Source: Sulfurimonas sp. (GTDB lineage: Bacteria; Campylobacterota; Campylobacteria; Campylobacterales; Sulfurimonadaceae). Taken from it: a stretch of DNA of 14,111 nt. The position numbers were made by a program, and so were the translations under genes. Shown here piece by piece: positions 8,076 to 14,111 of this stretch. The DNA lies in the NCBI RefSeq assembly GCF_023229025.1, contig NZ_JALOAA010000044.1, positions 1 through 14,111 on the forward strand. Reading direction: 5' to 3'. The notes under the pieces were generated by a model. The model saw nothing but the letters and a program-made list of their open reading frames with translations. It was not told the origin of the DNA and did not search any database. How positions within the stretch are numbered: position 1 is the first letter of the stretch; each line of letters begins with the position of its first letter.

Positions 8076-9398
8076 TTAAAAGTTATAGTTTACTATAAAT
8101 CTATACTCATTCCAACCTGTTTTTCCGGCTGTAGTCTCGGCATATTCCCTTGGAAAGTTTCCACGAAGACGAAGTTGAAGATTTTTTATATCTTTTGGAT
8201 TAAAAATTGTATCAAAACCAGCCTCGCTAGCTCTTCTCTCTACGCCGTATCCGCTGTTTGCGTCCATATCAAATAAGGCGTAATATACTGCTGTACTTAA
8301 GCCTATCTCTTTAAAGTTGTAACTTGCCGCAACTTTGCTAGCAGAAGTTCCGGCTAAAAACATATGCCGCGTTACCATGCCTTGCGTATAAGCCGGCATA
8401 CCGCCCCATGGAGTTACAATTGCACTTGTAATTCCGCCGCTTAATAGTTCTGAAGCACTATTTTCACCGGTTTTTGAGTATGCAAACGAAATATCTAACC
8501 TCTCTATCTTAAGCCCTACTTTTAGAGCTGTAAATATACTATCTATCTTGCCGCCAACCTCATCCCCTATCGAGTCCTCTTTTATTATTTGCACTCCTGT
8601 ATATGGCTTTAATGTCTCACTAAAGAGAAGTTTTGGCGAGTAGTTTGCTTCTGCATAAGTTATGTTCATTATGTCATGCGCGTAGTAGTTCCATAGCTCA
8701 AGCTTTAGATTATCAATACCTGTGTAGTCGATAGATGCCATAGTTATGCCATCCGTTGACTCATTAAAAGCATACGTGCCTACATTTGTAAAACTTCCAA
8801 CATGATTTAGGCTATCAACATAAGAGTAACCCGATGTTGCGGATAAAATTCCGCCGTTATAACTTCTACCAAATGTCCCTTGAGCAAACTTTGTTACATG
8901 TCCTAATGTCAATGTCATGTTTACAATATCTCTGTTTGTGAGAACATAGGCCTCAAAAAGGTTTGGAATCATTCTGGCGTCATCATCGCCTAGCATAGGT
9001 GTTGAGAGCTTTTGACGTCCACCTTTGAAGGTTGTGTTTTTGTATCTATAGTGAAGATAGGCTTCACCTAAAATTGAGTAGTTTTCATTATCTCTCCCTA
9101 AGAGAGTCCGATCCTTTGTACTACGAGAGTCAAGCTCATTTGTAGTGTAAAATGCGGCTGCTACACTCAAACCGTTAAACTCTGCACTCTCATACTTTAA
9201 ATGTCCGCCAAGAGCGCTTGAGCCTCTATGTGTCTGATTACCGGCACTCCCTTGATACTCTCTGTCTATCCAAAACACTCTTATCTGCCCGCTTACCTTA
9301 CCCTCACTAAACATAGCATTTAAATCTTCTGCTGCACTAAGAGTAGTTGTTATAATGAAACTCAGTACCACAACACTAAGCGCTAACTCCTTTTTCAT
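8076..9398 (-). CDS. Outer-membrane porin, OprD/Campylobacterota porin type
   Basis: This is a 440-residue predicted beta-barrel. It starts with a clear signal peptide (charged MKK, hydrophobic 5-19, AXA-like site LSA near residue 22) and ends in NYNF, with the terminal phenylalanine that the Bam machinery recognises. In between are alternating polar/aromatic strands such as LGEAYLHYRYKNTTFKGGRQ, typical of OprD-like porins in this phylum. The start at 9398 has a strong ribosome site, GGGAGGAG. It is the first gene of the operon and lies only 10 bases before yjcH, so it is probably the outer-membrane entry route for acetate or related carboxylates. That substrate is inferred from context only; no known specificity residue was identified. 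Confidence 0.85.
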   Translation of the reverse strand: MKKELALSVVVLSFIITTTLSAAEDLNAMFSEGKVSGQIRVFWIDREYQGSAGNQTHRGSSALGGHLKYESAEFNGLSVAAAFYTTNELDSRSTKDRTLLGRDNENYSILGEAYLHYRYKNTTFKGGRQKLSTPMLGDDDARMIPNLFEAYVLTNRDIVNMTLTLGHVTKFAQGTFGRSYNGGILSATSGYSYVDSLNHVGSFTNVGTYAFNESTDGITMASIDYTGIDNLKLELWNYYAHDIMNITYAEANYSPKLLFSETLKPYTGVQIIKEDSIGDEVGGKIDSIFTALKVGLKIERLDISFAYSKTGENSASELLSGGITSAIVTPWGGMPAYTQGMVTRHMFLAGTSASKVAASYNFKEIGLSTAVYYALFDMDANSGYGVERRASEAGFDTIFNPKDIKNLQLRLRGNFPREYAETTAGKTGWNEYRFIVNYNF

Positions 9399-9441
9399 AC
9401 TCCTCCCTTATTATTAAACGCTCTAATCCTAAAACAAGAAA

Positions 9442-9459
9442 ATAGCATGAACATAGCAT
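9442..9459 (-). promoter_or_regulatory. Tandem direct repeat upstream of the porin operon, candidate regulator site
   Basis: ATAGCAT occurs at 9442-9448 and again at 9453-9459, starts 11 bases apart, so both face the same side of the helix. Direct repeats with this period are typical targets of OmpR-family regulators, and such a regulator is encoded nearby (10542-11198). The repeat lies 44-61 bases upstream of the porin ATG. A possible minus-strand -10 (TACTAT, 9514-9509) would put the repeat in the 5' leader, hinting at repression; another start site closer to the gene is possible. The match is visible; binding is inference. Confidence 0.4.
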
Positions 9460-9592
9460 TGAGTCTAAAAACTAAAATTTGGATTTGGAGTTTTAACAAG
9501 TGAGTAAAATAGTAACTTATACTTAAATATTCAACAAAACTTAAAAAAAGTGATTTTTAATTTTATAGAAAAAATATCTAAACTGTTTGCAC

Positions 9593-9598
9593 TATAAT
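9593..9598 (+). promoter_or_regulatory. -10 box of the PDC-sensor gene promoter
   Basis: A consensus TATAAT lies 57 bases upstream of the ATG at 9656. AT-rich tracts precede it, as in Campylobacterota promoters. The resulting leader of about 50 bases would contain the palindrome at 9611-9620. Confidence 0.55.
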
Positions 9599-9610
9599 AG
9601 TAGCTTTAGC

Positions 9611-9620
9611 ATATCGATAT
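9611..9620. repeat. Perfect 10-bp palindrome in the 5' leader
   Basis: ATATCGATAT is self-complementary over 10 bases, between the candidate -10 box and the ribosome site (AAAGGAT, 9641-9647) of the PDC-sensor gene. It could be an operator, but such AT-rich palindromes also arise by chance. Confidence 0.3.
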
Positions 9621-9655
9621 TAAATATTTTTTGAACAAAAAAAGGATGGTGTGAC

Positions 9656-10528
9656 ATGAAAGAAGTTATAAATATCTATAGAAAACAGAAAGTTAATGTG
9701 GACTCTTTTATAAAAAGGCTTATAGATAGCCTTCCCGAAGATTATATGACCGAAGCGCCAAAAATACTCAAAGAGTACACATATATTCAGCTTATGTATG
9801 GTGTAAACTCTGAGTATAAACAGATAACTCCCATAATGTATAAAAACGGGTCAGACTCTAAACAGATTGGAAGTAGTAAGAGCCATTACTTTTTAAAACT
9901 TAATCTTGATGAGAACAAAATATATATATCCAATCCATACATTCACTATAAAACAGGAAAAGCGAGCATCTCTGTTGTTCACTTTGTAGATTCAACTTAC
10001 TATATCTTTGATATTAATCTTGTTAATCTCTTAGAAGAGCTCAGACTTATAGAGTACAATGGTTTTCATGACAGGGTTAAACGAGTTATCTATTTTTTCG
10101 GCTCTACCGCTCTAGCCTTAGTCGCCATTGCCCTTATAGGATACGGTGTATTTGTGTTTTTCGTTTTAATGTCCTCTTTGGCAGATTCGGATTTTTTACA
10201 TGATATATTTAAATCAATAATCTCCATAACTCTTGGTCTTGCAATTTACGATCTTGCAAAACAGATTTTTGAGTATGAGGTTATGTACCAATCCTTCCAC
10301 AAGTCCGAAGATAAGCAGTATAAAGTATTAGGAAGATTTTTAATCTCAATTATTATTGCGCTATCTATTGAGACATTGATGGTGGTGTTTAAAATTGCAC
10401 TTGAAGATCTCTCAAACATGGCATCGGCTTTTTATCTATTAATAGGAACAACTATCATGCTTGTAGGGCTTGCATACTTTTATAAGACAATTCAAGAAGC
10501 AACACCAAAAGAGGAAGATTCAATATAA
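9656..10528 (+). CDS. PDC/Cache-like sensor membrane protein without output domain
   Basis: This 290-residue protein has two parts. Residues 1-140 are soluble and include IYISNPYIHYKTGKA (89-103), then SISVVHFVDSTYYIFDINLV. This is the pattern of PDC/Cache sensor folds, in which a YxSxPYxxxxTG strand-loop is followed by a terminal FDIN strand. Residues 140-280 carry four predicted membrane segments at about 145-173, 186-205, 225-247 and 256-276, with short loops and a charged tail. No kinase, methyl-accepting, GGDEF or other output domain is present. There is no membrane segment before the sensor part, so unlike most Cache sensors it would lie in the cytoplasm. It is divergent from the acetate operon and convergent with the two-component pair, with 13 bases between stop codons. 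Domain assignment is from remembered pattern; ligand and function are unknown. Confidence 0.7.
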   Translation: MKEVINIYRKQKVNVDSFIKRLIDSLPEDYMTEAPKILKEYTYIQLMYGVNSEYKQITPIMYKNGSDSKQIGSSKSHYFLKLNLDENKIYISNPYIHYKTGKASISVVHFVDSTYYIFDINLVNLLEELRLIEYNGFHDRVKRVIYFFGSTALALVAIALIGYGVFVFFVLMSSLADSDFLHDIFKSIISITLGLAIYDLAKQIFEYEVMYQSFHKSEDKQYKVLGRFLISIIIALSIETLMVVFKIALEDLSNMASAFYLLIGTTIMLVGLAYFYKTIQEATPKEEDSI

Positions 10529-10541
10529 ATCAAGTATGGGT

Positions 10542-11198
10542 TTAAGGTTTATCTACCATATACCCCATCCCGCGCACGTTGATTATAAAATCCTCCTTGA
10601 GATTTTTTTTAAGGCGGTTTATCTCTGCGCGGATGGTTGCGTTATCAACTATCTGCTCACTCCAGACATAGGTTTGAAACTGCTCAAAATCAACGACTCG
10701 TCCTCTGTTTCTTGAGAGGAGGTCTATTATTTGAGATTGTCTTTTTGTAAGAACATGAGTCTCTTGATTGAAAAGTAGCGTGGAGTGCTCTTGATCATAG
10801 CTGTAGTTTTTAGAGAGTCTTAAGTGCACCCTTGGAGTGGTGTCAAGAATCTTAACTCTGCTTACTCTAAGAGATAGCTCCTTTAAATGAAACGGTTTTT
10901 TCAAGTAGTCGTTGCATCCCAAATCATACGCACGTGAAATATCCTCAATATCTACAAGAGCGCTAATATAAATTACCGGCACATGTATCTTTATAACGTG
11001 AATCTTCTCTAAAAAGGAGAGTCCGTCAAGCCCTGGGACGGTAATATCTAAAATCAAAAGGTCATACGCCTTCTCTTTTATAGCCTCTAGCGCATTAAGC
11101 CCATCAAAAAAGCTCTCAACCTGATGCCCCTCCGCCTCAAGATATTCACAGATTGATTCATTTAACATAACCTCATCTTCTAGGAGCAGTATCTTCAT
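10542..11198 (-). CDS. OmpR/PhoB-family response regulator
   Basis: This is a two-component DNA-binding regulator of 218 residues. The receiver domain (about 1-115) has acidic residues E7 and D8, phospho-acceptor D51 in LLILDITVPGLDG, S79 in IYISA and K101 in LKKPF. The winged-helix DNA-binding domain (about 125-218) ends in NVRGMGYMV, the typical last hairpin. The start is taken as ATG at 11198, whose A is shared with the kinase stop (TGATG); an in-frame TTG one codon upstream is less likely. The one-base overlap couples its translation to the kinase, its likely partner. Its targets are unknown; the tandem repeat upstream of the porin operon is a candidate. Confidence 0.95.
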   Translation of the reverse strand: MKILLLEDEVMLNESICEYLEAEGHQVESFFDGLNALEAIKEKAYDLLILDITVPGLDGLSFLEKIHVIKIHVPVIYISALVDIEDISRAYDLGCNDYLKKPFHLKELSLRVSRVKILDTTPRVHLRLSKNYSYDQEHSTLLFNQETHVLTKRQSQIIDLLSRNRGRVVDFEQFQTYVWSEQIVDNATIRAEINRLKKNLKEDFIINVRGMGYMVDKP

Positions 11199-12415
11199 CA
11201 ATTACCCATCAATTTAAATTTATAATTAAATGTTGTCATTAAGTCCTCTGAGACAACTCCCACCTCAACTCCCTCTTCATCACAGATACTCTTAACAAGC
11301 CTAAGCCCAAGCCCAAAACCGTCTCTACTCTTCTCTTCTCTATAATATGCTTCAAAAACTTTATCGGTATCTTGTATGATTTTTGATTTGCTACTTACTG
11401 AAAACTTAACATATGCACCCATTTTTAGCAGCTCAACATAAGCACTCTCTTTTGGGAGTGTATATTTTATTGCATTTGTCAGGGTGTTATCTATGATTCT
11501 TTGGAGTTTTGTCTCATTGATATGTACATACATCTCCTCTTGTGGCGGAGTGTACTCAAATTTTACAAGCGAGAATTCGGCGACTTCTCTAAAAAAATCT
11601 ATTCTGCTGTTTAAAAAATTATTTAGATTTATAGGCTTTTTTTTGTACTCTATATGATCTTTCTTAACCAAATAGCTCAAATCGTCATATATACTAAAGA
11701 TATTTTTTGCCGCAGCCTCTATTTTAGAGAGCTGCCTATCTTTTGGATGACTCTTCAAGTATAACTCTATACTAGTTAATATAACACTAAGCGGAGTATT
11801 TGTCTCATGTACGGTGTATCTTAAAAACTCTTTTTGCGCTTTTAATAAATCCTGAGAGAAGTTTTTCTCCTTTTGGAGGTTTTCATTTATCTGCAAAAGT
11901 GCCGCTGTTTTTCTTTTAACTCTCTCTTCAAGCTCTAAATTAAGGCTCTTCAGGCTCCTCTTTTGTTCATTGATTTTACTGACCATCTCATTTGCATAGC
12001 CGACCATCTCTTTAAAATCTTTAAAAAATATACTCTTCTCATCCATCATCTCTTCACGATCAACAGCTTTTTTAAAAAAGTCCAAAAAGGTCTCGGTATC
12101 TTTTTGCAAAAATTTATTAAAGAGATTATTTATCCCTAAAAATATGGCAAAAAGTATAAATGAGAGAGTAACTATTGCCAAAACTGTACTTATAAGAAGC
12201 GTTTTTAATTTTTTTTGATTTTTCTGCTGTAGCTCTGTATCTTTAATATCGTAGCTCTCTATTTGAGCGCTCTGCTTCAAAGAGCTCTCATACTCCTCAT
12301 ACATCTCCTCTACAAGGAGTCCTACAAAGACCATTGTTAGTAAAAAAACAACAGTTATAGTAAAAATATCTGCCTGTTTTATGCTGATATTGTCAAAGAG
12401 TGGTTTTATTTTCAT
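11198..12415 (-). CDS. Membrane sensor histidine kinase
   Basis: With ATG at 12415 the protein has 405 residues. Two membrane segments (about 17-36 and 72-95) flank a loop of only about 35 residues, too small for a Cache or PBP-like sensor domain, so it may sense the membrane or a partner protein. A coiled coil (about 140-195) leads to the dimerisation domain with H203 in YTVHETNTPLS, a variant of the usual HELRTPL. The ATPase domain has an N box (DNTLTNAIKYTL, N310 and N314) and a G2 box (GFGLGL, 366-371), but the usual DxGxG of G1 is replaced by SVSSKSKI (339-346). An upstream in-frame TTG at 12448 would add 11 residues but lacks a ribosome site. The gene precedes and overlaps the response regulator gene, its likely partner. 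Related kinases in this phylum, as recalled, also carry altered G1 boxes, so it may well be active. Confidence 0.93.
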   Translation of the reverse strand: MKIKPLFDNISIKQADIFTITVVFLLTMVFVGLLVEEMYEEYESSLKQSAQIESYDIKDTELQQKNQKKLKTLLISTVLAIVTLSFILFAIFLGINNLFNKFLQKDTETFLDFFKKAVDREEMMDEKSIFFKDFKEMVGYANEMVSKINEQKRSLKSLNLELEERVKRKTAALLQINENLQKEKNFSQDLLKAQKEFLRYTVHETNTPLSVILTSIELYLKSHPKDRQLSKIEAAAKNIFSIYDDLSYLVKKDHIEYKKKPINLNNFLNSRIDFFREVAEFSLVKFEYTPPQEEMYVHINETKLQRIIDNTLTNAIKYTLPKESAYVELLKMGAYVKFSVSSKSKIIQDTDKVFEAYYREEKSRDGFGLGLRLVKSICDEEGVEVGVVSEDLMTTFNYKFKLMGN

Positions 12416-12422
12416 GATTATG

Positions 12423-12428
12423 ATTATA
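12423..12428 (-). promoter_or_regulatory. Possible -10 box directly before the kinase ATG
   Basis: TATAAT on the minus strand ends 7 bases before the ATG at 12415. Transcription would then start at or next to the start codon, giving a leaderless mRNA, consistent with the absence of a ribosome site. If translation starts at the TTG at 12448 instead, this hexamer would be coding. Confidence 0.4.
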
Positions 12429-12473
12429 CACTTATTATTTTTCAACAAAAGTATCTGTTTAAAATATTTAGAC

Positions 12474-12479
12474 TATAAT
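12474..12479 (+). promoter_or_regulatory. -10 box of the cyclophilin gene promoter
   Basis: Consensus TATAAT followed by TGCAA, 30 bases upstream of the ATG at 12510, with ribosome site AAAGG at 12499-12503. The 14-base context GACTATAATTGCAA is the same as at the tRNA-Ser promoter. Confidence 0.65.
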
Positions 12480-12509
12480 TGCAAAAAAATATCTACATAA
12501 AGGTTATCC

Positions 12510-13013
12510 ATGTTTGGAAGAAAACTAAGAAAATACGAGTTGAGTGCCGAGGAGATAAATAAATTTCAATGGGCAAAAATAGCAACAGGCAAAGGCGATA
12601 TCTGGGTAAAACTGCTTCCCGAGGAGGCTCCTAACACGGTTGCGAACTTTGCACACTTAGCAGAGTCGGGTTTTTATAATGACCTTAATTTCCACCGCGT
12701 TATACCTGGATTTATGGCTCAAGGCGGATGTCCGCAGGGAACGGGAACAGGCGGACCTGACTGGGCAATTCCTTGTGAGACAGATACAAACACAACAAAA
12801 CATAGAAGAGGCGCACTCTCTATGGCTCATGCAGGACCAAATACCGGAGGAAGCCAATTCTTTATCACATTTGTAGCAACTCCGCACTTAGACGGTGTAC
12901 ACACGGTATTTGGCGTTATAGAAGAGGATGATGCCGATAGCTTTGAAGTTCTTGACTCAATTAAAGGGCAAGACGCAATCAACTCTATTGAGGTTTTTGA
13001 AACTCGTTCATGA
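12510..13013 (+). CDS. Cyclophilin-type peptidyl-prolyl cis-trans isomerase
   Basis: This 167-residue protein speeds cis-trans isomerisation of proline bonds during protein folding. The cyclophilin core is well kept: FHRVIPGFMAQGG (61-73) with catalytic R63, GALSMAHAGPNTGGSQFFIT (101-120) with Q116 and F118, and HLDGVHTVFG (126-135). The drug-binding tryptophan of human cyclophilin A is replaced by leucine or histidine in HLDGVH, as in many bacterial forms. About 20 residues precede the fold, and there is no signal peptide, so it is cytoplasmic. It has its own promoter, divergent from the histidine kinase, and lies 22 bases before the queH-like gene, so the two are probably cotranscribed. Confidence 0.95.
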   Translation: MFGRKLRKYELSAEEINKFQWAKIATGKGDIWVKLLPEEAPNTVANFAHLAESGFYNDLNFHRVIPGFMAQGGCPQGTGTGGPDWAIPCETDTNTTKHRRGALSMAHAGPNTGGSQFFITFVATPHLDGVHTVFGVIEEDDADSFEVLDSIKGQDAINSIEVFETRS

Positions 13014-13035
13014 AAAAAATCTCTCTGAGTATTAA

Positions 13036-14111
13036 ATGCTAGTTCACATCTGCTGTAGTGTTGATTCACATTTTTTTCTAGAAAAACTACAGCGTGACTA
13101 CCCTCAGGAGAAGCTAACCGGCTTCTTTTACGACCCAAATATTCACCCCTACTCCGAGTATCAGCTTCGTCTGCTTGATGTAAAGCGTTCATGTAAAAAG
13201 CTAGGCATTGAGCTCCTTGAAGGAGAGTACGATTTTGAAGCTTGGCTCCAAGCAGTTAGAGGTTTAGAGAATGAACCGGAGAAGGGCAAAAGATGCGAAG
13301 TCTGTTTTGACAGACGTTTTGAAGTAAGTGCAAAAAAAGCACTCTCTCTCGGCGAGAAGAAAATAACCACTACACTCCTTGTTAGCCCACTAAAATCACA
13401 AGAACAGCTAAAATTAAGCGGTGATAAATTTTTCAAAAAACATGGCGTTGAGTTTATAGCATTTGACTACAGAACAGATGGCGGAACACAGGAGCAGAGC
13501 CGCGTCACAAAAGAGGAACAGCTATACCGCCAAGACTACTGCGGCTGCATCTATGGACTCACCATGCAAAGAGAGCAGCAAGATCGCCTCATGGATGAGA
13601 TGTTCTCCCCTATCTCAAACCAGACTCTGCCCTCCTCTATCGAAGAGAGGCTTAAGATGTATAAATACAGAAATGAGCTTGAAGACAAAAACATCGCCTA
13701 CAGAATTATAAGAGAGAAGTTTTTAAACTACCGCCAGTTCAACTTTAAAGTCACTGCAAACAAAAGTGAAATCATCCCTGCCCATGCACTATTTTACTCT
13801 ACACTCTCAAGAAAAAAAGCGCAGGGCAGAGTAGAGTTTTTTGACAATGATATCGCTTACTTTAACCGTGAAGAGATAAAGTTTGTAACCTTAGAGTTCT
13901 TTAACTCTACTCTTTGTCTTAACTATAAAAATATAAATGAGCTTATATTTAATCCACCCACATTTAATGAAGAGATTAAATTTAGGACTACTTTAACAGA
14001 TACAGCTTATGACCTAAGCCCCATAATTATTGTAGATAAAATATCCCAAGATAAGCTCACAATTGAGCTTGATGCTAAAGTTTACGAAGATACCAGAGAA
14101 AAACTAATCAT
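13036..14111 (+). CDS. queH: Epoxyqueuosine reductase QueH (partial at the 3' end)
   Basis: QueH reduces epoxyqueuosine to queuosine in the wobble position of GUN-anticodon tRNAs, the last step of queuosine synthesis, in organisms that lack QueG. The frame is open from ATG at 13036 to the window edge (358 complete codons); an in-frame TAA lies just upstream. Family motifs are HICCSVD (4-10), GFFYDPNIHPYSEYQLR (29-45), EPEKGKRCEVCFDRR (80-94), TTTLLVSPLKSQEQ (111-124) and LYRQDYCGCIYG (163-174). Candidate iron-sulfur or redox cysteines are C6, C7, C87, C90, C169 and C171. The core ends near residue 185; at least 170 further residues follow, beyond the usual length of about 200. No ribosome site is strong; translation probably depends on the upstream cyclophilin gene, 22 bases away. 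Confidence 0.9.
   Translation, partial: MLVHICCSVDSHFFLEKLQRDYPQEKLTGFFYDPNIHPYSEYQLRLLDVKRSCKKLGIELLEGEYDFEAWLQAVRGLENEPEKGKRCEVCFDRRFEVSAKKALSLGEKKITTTLLVSPLKSQEQLKLSGDKFFKKHGVEFIAFDYRTDGGTQEQSRVTKEEQLYRQDYCGCIYGLTMQREQQDRLMDEMFSPISNQTLPSSIEERLKMYKYRNELEDKNIAYRIIREKFLNYRQFNFKVTANKSEIIPAHALFYSTLSRKKAQGRVEFFDNDIAYFNREEIKFVTLEFFNSTLCLNYKNINELIFNPPTFNEEIKFRTTLTDTAYDLSPIIIVDKISQDKLTIELDAKVYEDTREKLI

Noticed and set aside
9656..10528. PsiE-like family membership for the four-helix half of the sensor protein
   Set aside because: The topology is loosely similar, but no shared motif could be identified by eye, so no family name is given for that half.
11199..11201. TTG as the response regulator start
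   Set aside because: The adjacent ATG at 11198 overlaps the kinase stop as TGATG, a common coupling arrangement, and is a stronger start codon.
12657..13436. Several open frames overlapping the cyclophilin and queH-like genes
   Set aside because: They are shadows of two genes with complete family motifs and show no domain signatures.

Overview
The window looks like chromosome from a marine or sediment Campylobacterota (former Epsilonproteobacteria), most like Sulfurimonas or a close relative. This rests on AT-rich codon use, very short intergenic gaps, TATAAT-type -10 boxes without clear -35 boxes, and remembered protein resemblance. No database search was possible, so the genus is an inference.

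Layout. Positions 1-467 (minus) are the N-terminal end of a giant adhesin with a LapA-type retention module and a TAAG protease site; it runs off the left edge. A tRNA-Ser(GCU) gene (678-768, minus) follows, then pyrF (873-1556, minus) with its own promoter. Positions 1661-9398 (minus) hold a tightly packed operon for acetate uptake and activation. In transcription order it is: outer-membrane porin, yjcH (DUF485), actP, a cNMP-binding/CBS/DUF294 nucleotidyltransferase, a DnaQ-like 3'-5' exonuclease, and acs. Genes inside it overlap or abut, and the last three are linked by stop/start overlaps. Divergent from it (9656-10528, plus) is a membrane protein with a PDC/Cache-like sensor domain and four predicted membrane segments but no output domain. 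Converging on that gene is a histidine kinase/OmpR-type regulator pair (10542-12415, minus). A cytoplasmic cyclophilin (12510-13013, plus) and a QueH-type epoxyqueuosine reductase (13036 to the right edge, plus) complete the window.

How the parts may work together. The porin would pass acetate through the outer membrane, ActP with YjcH would import it, and Acs would activate it to acetyl-CoA. The two middle genes of the operon, a sensor-like nucleotidyltransferase and a DEDDh exonuclease, have no established role in acetate use and look like a regulatory or signalling pair. The sensor protein and the two-component system lie next to the operon's promoter. A tandem 7-bp direct repeat with 11-bp periodicity in that intergenic region is the kind of site an OmpR-family regulator binds. 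The link between these regulators and acetate is inference from position only.

The most unusual items are the regulator pair embedded in the acetate operon, the output-less PDC sensor, the kinase with altered H and G1 boxes, and the tandem repeat upstream of the porin. No insertion sequences, CRISPR arrays, phage genes or clear frameshifts were seen.
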